This document shows positions 33,082 to 42,221 of a stretch of 64,000 nt of DNA, one piece after another. The DNA is taken from contig NZ_KB849756.1 in the NCBI RefSeq assembly GCF_000368925.1, forward strand, positions 2,185,679 to 2,249,678, given 5' to 3'. Positions within the stretch are counted from its first letter, which is position 1, and the number at the start of each line of letters is the position of its first letter. Both the position numbers and the translations under genes were made by a program. The notes beneath the pieces are model-generated. The model saw only the letters and a program-made list of their open reading frames with translations. It was not told where the DNA came from and did no database searches. The stretch comes from Acinetobacter bereziniae LMG 1003 = CIP 70.12. Its GTDB lineage: Bacteria; Pseudomonadota; Gammaproteobacteria; Pseudomonadales; Moraxellaceae.

Positions 33082-34340
33082 AATTTAAACCTATAAATCA
33101 ATGCCAACATACAAATAGTTAGAAGCACTTCACCTACAATCATTGAAACTATCACACCATTGATCAATAAATGTGGAATTAATACTAAATTCAAGAATAC
33201 TGTAATCAGTCCAGCCACAATGAATGAAAATGTATAAAATTTATCTTTTCTTGACGCAGATAAATATTGTATGCCAATAATGTTATTGATCACTCCAAAA
33301 AACAACCATATCATCATAACTGCCAAAATATAGCTATAAGGCTGAAAGGCTATACCGTACACCAAGGCGATTATTTTTTCGGAAAAAATAGCAACTGTTA
33401 CTCCTATAAATAGTGCCATTCCACCAATAATTAAAGCGACTTTTCTTATATATAATCTTGCTGTTTCTTCATACATAACTTTTCTACAACTTATAGGATA
33501 AAGTGCTTGTGTAATTGGGGCAAATAAACCCACTATTGCTCTAAATAATCTTTCCGCTGCCGAATAATATCCAACTATTGTGTTTGTTGATACAAAAGAC
33601 AAAACAACTGTTCCAGATGAGATTAGTAAATTTCCAAGTAATGATGTATAAAATAAATTTGATCCACCCTGCAAATAACTGATCACAATATTTATTTTTT
33701 GAATCTTGAATTCAATATCAAACTTTTTATAAACCAAAAATAAAGAATAAATTCCTGCACATATCGCTCCAAGTGAAGTCAATAATGGAACCAATAAATA
33801 ATCAGAACTCTGTTTAACCAAAATAAAAATAGTAATAGTAAAAAATACTTTGGATATGATGTTTATAATAGTAATATAGCGCATTTGCTCTATACCCTGA
33901 AAAAACCATACAGGAAATAGAATTTGCCCTAGTACTGTTCCAAATGTTAGATAGTATAACCAAGGGTCAACACTAAACTTATTAAATATTATAATTAAAA
34001 TTGTAAGTATAAATAATGAAACAATAAAAAGTATAAATTTTATAGTCATTACTGAACTAAAAATTTCACTTAATTTATCTTTGTCATCGCGATGAAGTGT
34101 AACTTCTCTTGTTGCAGTAAAGTTGAAACCATAATCCGTTAAAACAATAAAATAACCTATTATTGCTGTTGCAAAAGCTAATAAACCAAAGTTTTCCGCA
34201 CCTAAAACTCGCACAAGATATGGTAGGGTCAAAAGGGGTAAAATATAGTTTAGACCCTGCAACATTGCTAGGGAAAAGAAGTTACCTAAAAATCTTCTTT
34301 TCTCTTCGTTATGTATTAATTTATTAAATTTAGCTAACAA
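33078..34340 (-). CDS. wzx: Repeat-unit flippase (Wzx)
   Basis: A 420-residue polysaccharide transporter of the MOP superfamily with 12 predicted membrane helices. N-terminal FSLAMLQGLNYILPLLTLPYL, RVLGAENFGLLAFATAIIGYF and YGFNFTATREVT are characteristic of Wzx. It moves the undecaprenyl-diphosphate-linked repeat unit to the periplasmic side. Located between rmlC and mnaA, the usual site at the start of the variable part of the operon. AT-rich. Confidence 0.93.
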   Translation of the reverse strand: MLAKFNKLIHNEEKRRFLGNFFSLAMLQGLNYILPLLTLPYLVRVLGAENFGLLAFATAIIGYFIVLTDYGFNFTATREVTLHRDDKDKLSEIFSSVMTIKFILFIVSLFILTILIIIFNKFSVDPWLYYLTFGTVLGQILFPVWFFQGIEQMRYITIINIISKVFFTITIFILVKQSSDYLLVPLLTSLGAICAGIYSLFLVYKKFDIEFKIQKINIVISYLQGGSNLFYTSLLGNLLISSGTVVLSFVSTNTIVGYYSAAERLFRAIVGLFAPITQALYPISCRKVMYEETARLYIRKVALIIGGMALFIGVTVAIFSEKIIALVYGIAFQPYSYILAVMMIWLFFGVINNIIGIQYLSASRKDKFYTFSFIVAGLITVFLNLVLIPHLLINGVIVSMIVGEVLLTICMLALIYRFKL

Positions 34341-34392
34341 CGTTGTAACTCATCTCAATCTCTTTACATGTTTAATATGATTTTAAAAGCAA

Positions 34393-34965
34393 CTAACTTA
34401 ATCTTAATCCTTTCATAATATTAAGTGTAGATACCTCGGCATCCTTATTACTTACTAAAATATTATCAATGTCACCTATTGGCCATTCAATCGCAATAGC
34501 TGGATCATTCCATACAATTCCTCTCTCACTTTTTTTATTATAATAATTTGTGGTTTTATATAAAAATTGAGTATTGTCCTCTAATGCAATAAAACCATGT
34601 GCAAAACCTTCAGGAATCCAAAATTGCTTATGATTTTCACCCGAAAGTTCAACACCAACCCATTGCCCATACGTTTCTGAGCCTTCTCGAATATCAACAG
34701 CCACATCCCAAGCACGCCCTTGAACTACCCGTACAAGCTTACCCTGTGCATATGGGTCAAGTTGATAATGAAGACCTCTCAATACACCTTTTTGAGATAA
34801 AGAATGATTGTCTTGAACAAACTGAGGAATATTTAAACCGCGCTCTTGGAGTATGAGTTCAAAAGCTTTCTGATTAAAGCTTTCCATAAACCAACCACGG
34901 TCATCCCCAAACACTTTAGGTTCAAGTATTAAAAGGCCTTTAATTTTTGTTTCAATTACATTCAT
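34393..34965 (-). CDS. rmlC: dTDP-4-dehydrorhamnose 3,5-epimerase
   Basis: A 190-residue cupin-fold epimerase, third step of dTDP-L-rhamnose synthesis. Seen: IKGLLILEPKVFGDDRGWFMESFN, the catalytic HYQLDPYAQGKLVRVVQGRAWDVAVDIR (His-Asp pair region, residues about 72-100), WIPEGFAHGF and YKTTNYYNKKSERGIVWNDP. Slightly longer at the C terminus than E. coli RmlC. Part of the contiguous rmlB-D-A-C block. Confidence 0.95.
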   Translation of the reverse strand: MNVIETKIKGLLILEPKVFGDDRGWFMESFNQKAFELILQERGLNIPQFVQDNHSLSQKGVLRGLHYQLDPYAQGKLVRVVQGRAWDVAVDIREGSETYGQWVGVELSGENHKQFWIPEGFAHGFIALEDNTQFLYKTTNYYNKKSERGIVWNDPAIAIEWPIGDIDNILVSNKDAEVSTLNIMKGLRLS

Positions 34966-35001
34966 TTAGTTCTCTACCCAGGCTTTAAGCTTGATTACAA
35001 A

Positions 35002-35904
35002 TTAATCTTTTGATTTCTTTTGGTGTTCTTGGTACAATTTTAACAAATATTGACCATAACCTGTCTTCTTAAAAAAAGTTGCTCTATTGAATAACTGTTC
35101 AGCATCAATCCAACCATTATTAAAAGCAATTTCTTCTAAGCACGCAATTTTCAGTCCTTGGCGATGCTCAACTGTTTGAACAAATTGACTTGCTTCAAGT
35201 AACGACTCATGTGTACCTGTATCCAACCAAGCAAATCCTCGACCAAGTAGTTCAACATTGAGCCCTTCTTGTTGTAAATAGACATTATTTACATCAGTTA
35301 TCTCTAACTCACCACGATGTGATGGTTTAATATTTTTTGCAATTTCAACCACCTTATTGTCATAAAAATAAAGTCCAGTAACTGCATAATTTGATTTAGG
35401 TTGTTTTGGTTTTTCTTCTATGCTTAGCGCTTTGCCGGTTGAGTCAAAGTCAACCACACCAAAACGTTCAGGATCATTAACATAATATCCAAACACAGTT
35501 GCCCCAGTTTGTCGTTCAGAAGCCCGTTTTAACTGTGCTCCAAAGCTTTGTCCATAAAAGATATTATCTCCGAGGATAAGACAAACATTGTCATTACCAA
35601 TGAAATCTTCACCTAAAATAAAAGCCTGAGCTAAGCCGTCTGGTGAAGGCTGTACTTTATAAGAAAGTGTTATTCCCAACTCTTCTCCCGTACCTAATAA
35701 CTTTTCAAAATTAGGTAAATCTTCTGGTGTTGAAATAATAAGAACTTCATTAATTCCAGCCAACATCAACACTGATAAGGGATAGTAAATCATCGGTTTA
35801 TCATAAATTGGAAGGAGCTGTTTTGATGTACCCATTGTGATCGGATACAAACGTGTTCCAGACCCACCAGCAAGAATAATACCTTTACGTTTTATTTGGC
35901 TCAT
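35002..35904 (-). CDS. rmlA: Glucose-1-phosphate thymidylyltransferase
   Basis: A 300-residue nucleotidyltransferase, first step of dTDP-L-rhamnose synthesis. GIILAGGSGTRLYPIT at the N terminus, SKQLLPIYDKPMIYYPLS, ILGDNIFYGQSFG (metal site) and AWLDTGTHESLLEASQF. Overlaps rmlD by 4 bp. The family is feedback-inhibited by dTDP-L-rhamnose. Confidence 0.96.
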   Translation of the reverse strand: MSQIKRKGIILAGGSGTRLYPITMGTSKQLLPIYDKPMIYYPLSVLMLAGINEVLIISTPEDLPNFEKLLGTGEELGITLSYKVQPSPDGLAQAFILGEDFIGNDNVCLILGDNIFYGQSFGAQLKRASERQTGATVFGYYVNDPERFGVVDFDSTGKALSIEEKPKQPKSNYAVTGLYFYDNKVVEIAKNIKPSHRGELEITDVNNVYLQQEGLNVELLGRGFAWLDTGTHESLLEASQFVQTVEHRQGLKIACLEEIAFNNGWIDAEQLFNRATFFKKTGYGQYLLKLYQEHQKKSKD

Positions 35905-36821
35905 TTAATTATTTCCTCTAAAACTTGTGCTACACCTAACTTCCATTCGGGTAGATGTATTTTAAAATTTGTTTGTAGTTTCATGGTATTTAAACGCGAA
36001 TTTAATGGACGTCTTGCAGGTGTTGGATATGCCGATGTTTCAATCGGATTGACTTTTTGAATTACTAAATTTTGACCTTTTTGTTTTGCAAAATCAAAAA
36101 TAAACTGCGCATATTCATACCATGAACATTGACCTGTAGGCGCAAGATGATAGTGACCATGTAACTGTTTTTGTTGATCTAAACCAGCCAGTAAGTAATA
36201 TTTCAAAGCTTGACAAGTAACATCAGCAATCAAGGCAGCTCCTGTTGGAGCACCTATTTGATCATCGATAATATTTAACTCTTCACGACTTGATGCTAAT
36301 TTCAACATGGTTTTGATAAAATTATTACCATGTGAGCCATATACCCAACATGTTCTAAAGTTGATATATGCGCACCCACTTTTTTCAATAGCAATTTCAC
36401 CCAATCGTTTAGTTTGTCCATAAAGATTTACAGGCTCAGATTGATCATTTTCAGACCATGCTGTTCCTCCCTTACCATTAAACACATAATCCGTCGAATA
36501 ATGGATCAGCAACGCCTTTTCTTTTACACAAAGTTCAGCAAGTTTTTTAACAGCAAGATGGTTAATCAGATCAGCATTTTCTTGATCTGATTCAGCTTGA
36601 TCAACAGCTGTATATGCGGCAGCATTGACTACGATATCTGGTTGAACTTTTTCAAATACATTTTTAATTTGATCAAAATTTGCTAGATCGCCACATAAAC
36701 CATTTTTATTAATCGTGCGGTCAAGAGCAATGACTAGACCTACTGGCTGTAAGGCACGTTGCAACTCCCAGCCAACCTGCCCATTTTTTCCAAGTAATAA
36801 AATCTTCATCATAGTATTCAA
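35901..36821 (-). CDS. rmlD: dTDP-4-dehydrorhamnose reductase
   Basis: A 306-residue reductase, last step of dTDP-L-rhamnose synthesis. NADPH-binding LLLGKNGQVGWELQ, VNAAAYTAVDQAESD, HYSTDYVFNGKG (catalytic Thr/Tyr region), PVNLYGQTKRLGE with Y-x3-K and RTCWVYGSHGNNF. The ATG at 36821 lies 3 bp from the rmlB stop; internal ATGs 3-4 codons later are also possible. Overlaps rmlA by 4 bp. Confidence 0.95.
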   Translation of the reverse strand: MNTMMKILLLGKNGQVGWELQRALQPVGLVIALDRTINKNGLCGDLANFDQIKNVFEKVQPDIVVNAAAYTAVDQAESDQENADLINHLAVKKLAELCVKEKALLIHYSTDYVFNGKGGTAWSENDQSEPVNLYGQTKRLGEIAIEKSGCAYINFRTCWVYGSHGNNFIKTMLKLASSREELNIIDDQIGAPTGAALIADVTCQALKYYLLAGLDQQKQLHGHYHLAPTGQCSWYEYAQFIFDFAKQKGQNLVIQKVNPIETSAYPTPARRPLNSRLNTMKLQTNFKIHLPEWKLGVAQVLEEIIK

Positions 36822-36824
36822 AGC

Positions 36825-37895
36825 TTAATCATTTTCAGATTGATATTGTTGCTTGACCCAATTTTTATATTCACCACTTTGAACATTTTCAACCCAATCC
36901 TGATTAGACAAATACCATTCAACTGTTTTACGAATGCCTGTTTCAAAACTTTCCTCAGGAACCCAGCCTAAATCTTGCTTAATCTTACTTGCATCAATCG
37001 CATAACGTAAGTCATGCCCAGGACGATCTTTTACAAAGGTAATCAATGTTTCGTAAGGTCGGTTATTTATTTGCGGTTTTAACTCATCCAAAATTTTACA
37101 AATCGTTTTGACCACTTCAATATTTTGTTTTTCATTGTGTCCACCAATATTATAAGTCTCACCTACCACACCTTCGGTAACAACTTTATAGAGTGCGCGC
37201 GCGTGATCTTCGACAAATAACCAATCACGAATTTGATCACCCTTGCCATAGATAGGTAAAGCTTTACCATCTAAAGCATTTAAAATCACCAATGGAATCA
37301 ATTTTTCAGGAAAGTGATAAGGACCATAATTATTGGAGCAATTGGTGACAATGGTGGGTAAGCCATAAGTTCTCTGCCATGCTCGAACTAAATGATCTGA
37401 ACTGGCTTTACTTGCAGAATAGGGTGAGCTTGGTGCATATGAGGTTGTCTCTGTAAAAAGATCACTTGTATTTTCCAAATCACCATATACTTCATCCGTT
37501 GAAATATGGTGAAATCTAAAGGTCTGTTTTTGTTCTTGGGACAATGTTAACCAATATTTACGAGCGACTTCTAAAAGTGTATAGGTCCCAACGATATTCG
37601 TACTAATAAACTCTGCTGGCCCATCAATCGAACGATCCACATGAGACTCAGCCGCTAAATGCATGACTACATCAGGCTTAAACACTTCAAAAGCTTGCGT
37701 TAATTTTTCTGTATCGCAAATATCAATTTGTTGGAATTGGTAACGACGTTCTGTATCTATTTCTTTTAATGACTCAAGATTACCCGCATAGGTTAATTTA
37801 TCTATATTAAGCACTTCACTTTGGGTGTTTTTTATAATATGTCGCACCACTGCTGATCCAATAAAACCCGCACCACCAGTCACCAAAACTCTCAT
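36825..37895 (-). CDS. rmlB: dTDP-glucose 4,6-dehydratase
   Basis: A 356-residue SDR-fold dehydratase, second step of dTDP-L-rhamnose synthesis. GGAGFIGSAVVRHI, DKLTYAGNLESL, HLAAESHVDRSIDGP, STDEVYGDL and the catalytic YSASKASSDHLVRAW are all present. It is the first gene of the long minus-strand capsule operon, downstream of the divergent control region at 37896-38284. Confidence 0.96.
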   Translation of the reverse strand: MRVLVTGGAGFIGSAVVRHIIKNTQSEVLNIDKLTYAGNLESLKEIDTERRYQFQQIDICDTEKLTQAFEVFKPDVVMHLAAESHVDRSIDGPAEFISTNIVGTYTLLEVARKYWLTLSQEQKQTFRFHHISTDEVYGDLENTSDLFTETTSYAPSSPYSASKASSDHLVRAWQRTYGLPTIVTNCSNNYGPYHFPEKLIPLVILNALDGKALPIYGKGDQIRDWLFVEDHARALYKVVTEGVVGETYNIGGHNEKQNIEVVKTICKILDELKPQINNRPYETLITFVKDRPGHDLRYAIDASKIKQDLGWVPEESFETGIRKTVEWYLSNQDWVENVQSGEYKNWVKQQYQSEND

Positions 37896-38284
37896 AAAAA
37901 ATCCTGCAAATCGTTTTAATAAATATATCGTTAAAGTATTTCAATATCATTCACTCATGCAATATAAGTATGATCACAAAGCGTGCTTTTACTCACATTT
38001 ACAACTGTAAAGATTATATCTAAACTCAAGTTAAAATCATATATGAAAAGCTTTTATCCAAAGTAATTTAGCCGCTATATCATGCCATTCAAGATTAGTA
38101 TGGGACACTTTATTCTTTCTATATTCAAAAATCATTGCAAAGATACAACTCAACACAGTTCTTTTTCGGTTTTAATACAATTACAGCGATATAAGAAGAT
38201 ACCCAACCTGTGTTTTTTAGCTTACAATCCATCTTCAAGATTTAATTCTAAGTAACAACGCAATATAAAATAAGGGTTTTGAAT
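37896..38284. promoter_or_regulatory. Divergent control region between rmlB operon and wza operon
   Basis: About 390 bp of AT-rich sequence between the two capsule operons, so it must hold both promoters. On the minus strand TATAAT (complement of 38013-38018) is a plausible -10 for rmlB, with only a weak -35 about 17 bp upstream. For wza no clear -35/-10 pair stands out. AAGGG at 38272-38276 is the ribosome binding site for the GTG start of wza. No JUMPStart/ops element of the enterobacterial type was seen. Confidence 0.5.
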
Positions 38285-39385
38285 GTGAAGTATCCGTACA
38301 CATCACTGTTGACTATTTTAGCCATATCGATTTCATTTTCTGGTTGTGCAATCACTTCAGGGCTTCAAACCTATGATTTACCAGAACAAGGGCAATATAA
38401 AACAGATCAAGGTGCAGAACTCTCAGTTGTTCAATTAACCCAAACCACCATTCCAAGTCTAAATATTACCAATCAAGCCCAATCTAGCGACCTTGCTTCA
38501 TTGTTTCATCATCAACAAAATACTTATCGTTTAAGTTCAGGGGATGTTCTTTCTATTCAGCTTTGGGCATATCCTGAAATTACACCTCCTATTCAAGATG
38601 CAACCAACATCAAGGCTGTAGGCTATCCAATTGACTCAAACGGCAATGTTCAACTCCCTTTAGTAGGTTCTGTACGTATTGCAGGCAAAACTTTAGCGGA
38701 AACTAATCGTTTTTTACACAATCAGTTTGCAAAATATTTAAAACATCCAGATGTGGTTGTGCGTGTACTGTCTTATGAAGGGCGTCGTTATTTTGTTAAT
38801 GGTCAAGTCATGCGTAGTGGACAATATACTTTAAATGACCAACCGATCAGTATCTATACTGCATTAGGTCAAGCCGGTGGTATAGACACTAAAACAGGTG
38901 ATACCACAAATATTCAACTGATTCGAAATGGTCAAACTTATAATTTAAATACCATTCAGTTAGAGAAACAGGGACTGTCTCTACATCAGTTGTTGATTCA
39001 ACCGAATGACACCATTTTCGTCCATACCAAACAAGATCAAAAACTTTATGTGATGGGTGAGTCCAGTCGAAGCCAAGCACTGACTTTACGTGATCAAGGC
39101 ATGACCTTGAGTGATGTACTTGGTGAAAGTGAAGGCATTAGTCCTTATTCAGCAAGTGCCGCACGAATTTATGTCATGCGTACTGACTTAAATACCAAGC
39201 AATCGACTATTTATCATCTTAACTTAAGTAGTTTAGGTAATTTGGCTTTAGCCAATCAATTTGCTATGCAAAAAAATGATATCGTTTATATTGATGCTAC
39301 AGGTTTAACCCGTTGGCAACGTATCATGAATCAAATTATTCCATTTTCAAGTGCTTTATATAGCTTTGACCAACTGGGTAAATAA
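38285..39385 (+). CDS. wza: Polysaccharide export outer membrane lipoprotein
   Basis: A 366-residue Wza-type secretin-like translocon. Signal peptide with lipobox SISFSGC, so the protein is acylated at the cysteine. The polysaccharide-export domain is seen as YRLSSGDVLSIQLWAYPEI (about 85-103) with VQLPLVGSVRIAGKTLAE, followed by SLBB domains (YFVNGQVMRSGQYTLND, and LYVMGESSRSQALTLRDQ). The C-terminal amphipathic helix WQRIMNQIIPFSSALYS would span the outer membrane. I start at GTG 38285 because AAGGG is 8 bases upstream; a TTG at 38279 is the alternative. First of three coupled export genes. Confidence 0.94.
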   Translation: MKYPYTSLLTILAISISFSGCAITSGLQTYDLPEQGQYKTDQGAELSVVQLTQTTIPSLNITNQAQSSDLASLFHHQQNTYRLSSGDVLSIQLWAYPEITPPIQDATNIKAVGYPIDSNGNVQLPLVGSVRIAGKTLAETNRFLHNQFAKYLKHPDVVVRVLSYEGRRYFVNGQVMRSGQYTLNDQPISIYTALGQAGGIDTKTGDTTNIQLIRNGQTYNLNTIQLEKQGLSLHQLLIQPNDTIFVHTKQDQKLYVMGESSRSQALTLRDQGMTLSDVLGESEGISPYSASAARIYVMRTDLNTKQSTIYHLNLSSLGNLALANQFAMQKNDIVYIDATGLTRWQRIMNQIIPFSSALYSFDQLGK

Positions 39386-39386
39386 G

Positions 39387-39815
39387 ATGCAAATCCAAAA
39401 TATACTGGTGGTCTGTATTGGCAATATTTGTCGAAGCCCAATGGCAGAGTTTTTTTTAAAGCAGAGTCACCCTAATTTAAGTATTGAGTCTGCTGGTCTT
39501 TCCGCAATGGTTGGACATAGTGCAGATGATAAAGCCATTGCTTGTATGGATGCTTTAAGTATTGATATGCGTAGTCATATTGCACGACAAATTAATGCAG
39601 AACTAATCAAAAAAGCAGATTTGATCTTGGTGATGAGTAAAAATCAGTCTCAACATATTGAACAAAAATGGCCATTTGCTAAAGGTAAAGTGTTTCGTCT
39701 AGGACATTGGCAAGGTCAAAATGTGCCTGATCCTTACCAACATGATCAAGCTTTTTTTGATGAAACATGTAAAAATATCCAAGCCTATGCCAAAGATTGG
39801 CAATCACATCTATAA
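39387..39815 (+). CDS. wzb: Low-molecular-weight protein tyrosine phosphatase
   Basis: A 142-residue phosphatase that dephosphorylates the Wzc kinase tail, allowing capsule polymerisation and export to cycle. P-loop CIGNICRSPMAE (C-x5-R) near the N terminus, and the general-acid Asp in VPDPYQHDQ near the C terminus. ATG 39387 lies 1 bp after the wza stop; the longer reading frame back to 39351 overlaps wza and is not needed. Confidence 0.95.
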   Translation: MQIQNILVVCIGNICRSPMAEFFLKQSHPNLSIESAGLSAMVGHSADDKAIACMDALSIDMRSHIARQINAELIKKADLILVMSKNQSQHIEQKWPFAKGKVFRLGHWQGQNVPDPYQHDQAFFDETCKNIQAYAKDWQSHL

Positions 39816-39836
39816 ATTTTAATTAGTTGTTTACCT

Positions 39837-42032
39837 ATGAATCAAAATTCAAAAACTAATGATGATACGATTGACTTAAAAGAGTTGTTTTTCTCTTTAA
39901 TCGCCCAATGGAAAGTGATTGCGCTTTGTATCATTTTAAGTTTGATCTGTGCGCTACTTTATTTACGTGTCACCTCCCCAGTTTACTCCACAGATGCAAT
40001 GGTACAAGTGGAAGATGGTAAAAGTGCCGCATCAGCAGCGCTTATGGGTGAACTTAAAGATGTAGCGGGCGGTTTAGGACAAAAATCTCCTGCCGATGCT
40101 GAAATTGAGATCTTAAATTCACGTCTGGTACTTGGAAAAGTCATCAAAGATTTAAATCTAGATATTCAAATCCAAGACAATGCTGATACTTTTTTACATC
40201 GATTAATTTCTAAAGACAAAACAAAACTCACTTATACTGCTCAAACTGTTGATTTTAAGAAAAATCAATCTAGTTTTTCTATTTTAAAGTTTGATGTTCC
40301 ACAATATTATTATGATAAAAAGCTAACATTACATTTTATCGATAAAAATCAGTTTAATCTAAGTTATCAAGATCAAGTTGTGTTTAAAGGCACTCTTAAT
40401 CAGCTTAATCAAACTCAAGACAGCAAAGGTCTGTGGTCTATCCAAATCAATAGCTCAACACCGTTCCAGCAAGATTTTACAATTACTAAATTTGCACTTC
40501 CTTCTGCTGTGAAACTGATGCAAGAAAGCTATTCTGTTGCAGAAAAAGGTAAAATGACGGGGGTGATTGGACTAAGTTACAGTGGTGGAGATCAGCAACA
40601 TATTACTCAAGTGTTAAATCATATCCTTAATGTTTACCATCAACAAAATATTGAACGTAAAACCCTAGAATCTAAACAAACCTTAAGTTTCCTTGATCAG
40701 CAATTGCCAGAACTAAAGCAACAGCTTGAAGAATCCGAAATTAAATTTAATAAATTTCGTGAACAATACAACACCGTTGATGTCACTCAAGAATCAGAGT
40801 TGATGTTAAAGCAAAATGTTGAATTGGAAAAAATGCGTATTGAGTTAAAGCAAAAGCAAGCGGAATACTCGGCCAAATACACCCCTGATCATCCGCTGAT
40901 GACCGAGATCAACGCACAACTTGCGGCAATTCAAAAAAAATCGACTGAGTTGAATCAAGCGATTAAACGTTTGCCTGAAACACAACGTCTGTACTTACAA
41001 CTGTATCGTGATGTTAAAGTCAATACTGAACTTTACACCTCTTTATTAAACAGCTATCAGCAATTAAAAATTGTAAAAGCAGGTGAAATTGGTAATGTCC
41101 GTATTATTGATACCGCTGTCGAACCTGTAAAACCAATTAAGCCTAAAAAATTGATTGTACTGATTCTTTCTATTTTTGTAGGTGGTTTTATTGGTGTACT
41201 GATTGCTCTACTTCGTAATATGCTTGCATCGGGCATTAAAGATTCTTCTCGTATCGAAAATGAACTTGATTTACCGGTTTATGCAACTGTGCCCCGCTCT
41301 CCGATTCAGGAAAGCCGAGTACAATTGCTGAAAAAGAAAAAGTCGATTCCGATCCTTGCAGTTAAGAATAGTGAAGACATTGCAATTGAAAGTTTACGCA
41401 GTATTCGTACAACCATCCATTTTGCATTGAACAACGCTAAAAATAATATCATTGCGATTTCAGGACCTGCACCAGAAATTGGTAAATCCTTTATCTCAAC
41501 CAACCTTGCCGCAATTTTTGCGCAAGGTAATAAAAAAGTCCTTTTGATTGATGCCGATATTCGTCGTGGTTATTTACATAAATACTTTGACCATGATACG
41601 GCGCCAGGTTTAACTGAATATCTAACCAATCAAAGTTCTTTAGAACAATGTATTGTCCATTCAAGCACTGTAAGTCATCTAGATTTTCTGCCTCGTGGTA
41701 AAAATCAAGGTAATGCAGCTGAAATGCTGAGTTCACCGCGTTTTAGTGAATTGCTTTCACTACTGTCTCAGCAATATGATCATATTATTATTGATACACC
41801 ACCGATCTTGGCGGTGACGGACGGTATCATCATTTCACAATTTGCAGGTGTCAACTTGGTGGTTGCGCGCTATGCCAAAACACAGATGAAAGAGTTGGAG
41901 CTGACTGTGAATCGCTTTGAACAGGCAGGAAGCAAAGTGAATGGGATTATTCTCAACGATGTTCAAGCCACAGCTGGTGGTAATTATGGCTATAATTACG
42001 CTTATGCTTATACATCTACTAAAGATGATTAA
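39837..42032 (+). CDS. wzc: Capsule co-polymerase and bacterial tyrosine kinase
   Basis: A 731-residue PCP-2a protein: two membrane segments (about residues 28-50 and 438-460), a long periplasmic coiled-coil region rich in Q/E/K between them, and a cytoplasmic BY-kinase domain. Kinase motifs: Walker A SGPAPEIGKSFIS (about 542-554), Walker A' VLLIDADIRRG (about 568-578) and Walker B IIIDTPP (about 650). The C-terminal tail NYGYNYAYAYTSTKDD holds five tyrosines, the autophosphorylation cluster. It controls chain length and export with Wza and Wzb. An intrinsic terminator follows. Confidence 0.96.
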   Translation: MNQNSKTNDDTIDLKELFFSLIAQWKVIALCIILSLICALLYLRVTSPVYSTDAMVQVEDGKSAASAALMGELKDVAGGLGQKSPADAEIEILNSRLVLGKVIKDLNLDIQIQDNADTFLHRLISKDKTKLTYTAQTVDFKKNQSSFSILKFDVPQYYYDKKLTLHFIDKNQFNLSYQDQVVFKGTLNQLNQTQDSKGLWSIQINSSTPFQQDFTITKFALPSAVKLMQESYSVAEKGKMTGVIGLSYSGGDQQHITQVLNHILNVYHQQNIERKTLESKQTLSFLDQQLPELKQQLEESEIKFNKFREQYNTVDVTQESELMLKQNVELEKMRIELKQKQAEYSAKYTPDHPLMTEINAQLAAIQKKSTELNQAIKRLPETQRLYLQLYRDVKVNTELYTSLLNSYQQLKIVKAGEIGNVRIIDTAVEPVKPIKPKKLIVLILSIFVGGFIGVLIALLRNMLASGIKDSSRIENELDLPVYATVPRSPIQESRVQLLKKKKSIPILAVKNSEDIAIESLRSIRTTIHFALNNAKNNIIAISGPAPEIGKSFISTNLAAIFAQGNKKVLLIDADIRRGYLHKYFDHDTAPGLTEYLTNQSSLEQCIVHSSTVSHLDFLPRGKNQGNAAEMLSSPRFSELLSLLSQQYDHIIIDTPPILAVTDGIIISQFAGVNLVVARYAKTQMKELELTVNRFEQAGSKVNGIILNDVQATAGGNYGYNYAYAYTSTKDD

Positions 42033-42045
42033 TTTTAAATAAGAC

Positions 42046-42074
42046 AAAAAAGCCAGATTCATTCTGGTTTTTTT
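42046..42074 (+). terminator. Intrinsic terminator after wzc
   Basis: CCAGA-TTCAT-TCTGG hairpin within A-rich and T-rich arms, ending in seven T residues, 14 bp after the wzc stop. Confidence 0.85.
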
Positions 42075-42221
42075 ATGCTGGGTCAATGGGCAATATAACT
42101 GTATATTTTTAGTTGTTCAGCTCAGATAACTATATCGTTTAGACTAAAGAAGTTATATGCTTGAGCAGTTTATGTTCATCTGTAAATGAACTTGTTAAAA
42201 GATTAAAATTTGGAAATTTTT

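Larger units (their letters stand above)
20335..42032. other. Capsular polysaccharide (K) biosynthesis locus
   Basis: Gene order pgm / galE-gpi-ugd-galU-itrA-GT2-GT14-wzy-GT-GT4-mnaA-wzx-rmlC-rmlA-rmlD-rmlB / wza-wzb-wzc, flanked by fkpA, is the known organisation of Acinetobacter Wzx/Wzy-dependent capsule loci. The 16 minus-strand genes are close together and mostly overlap or abut, so they probably form one operon read from the region at 37896-38284. The part from about 27.2 to 34.3 kb is visibly more AT-rich than its flanks, as expected for an exchanged serotype-specific cassette. Precursors: dTDP-L-rhamnose, UDP-ManNAc, UDP-Glc/Gal. ItrA plus four transferases suggests a repeat unit of about five sugars. 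Confidence 0.92.

Noticed and set aside
37896..38284. JUMPStart/ops element controlling the capsule operons
   Set aside because: No GGCGGTAGC-like ops sequence was found on either strand.
41491..42086. Two minus-strand frames within the wzc 3' end
   Set aside because: They are antisense to the conserved kinase domain and tyrosine tail and have no ribosome binding site or recognisable domain.
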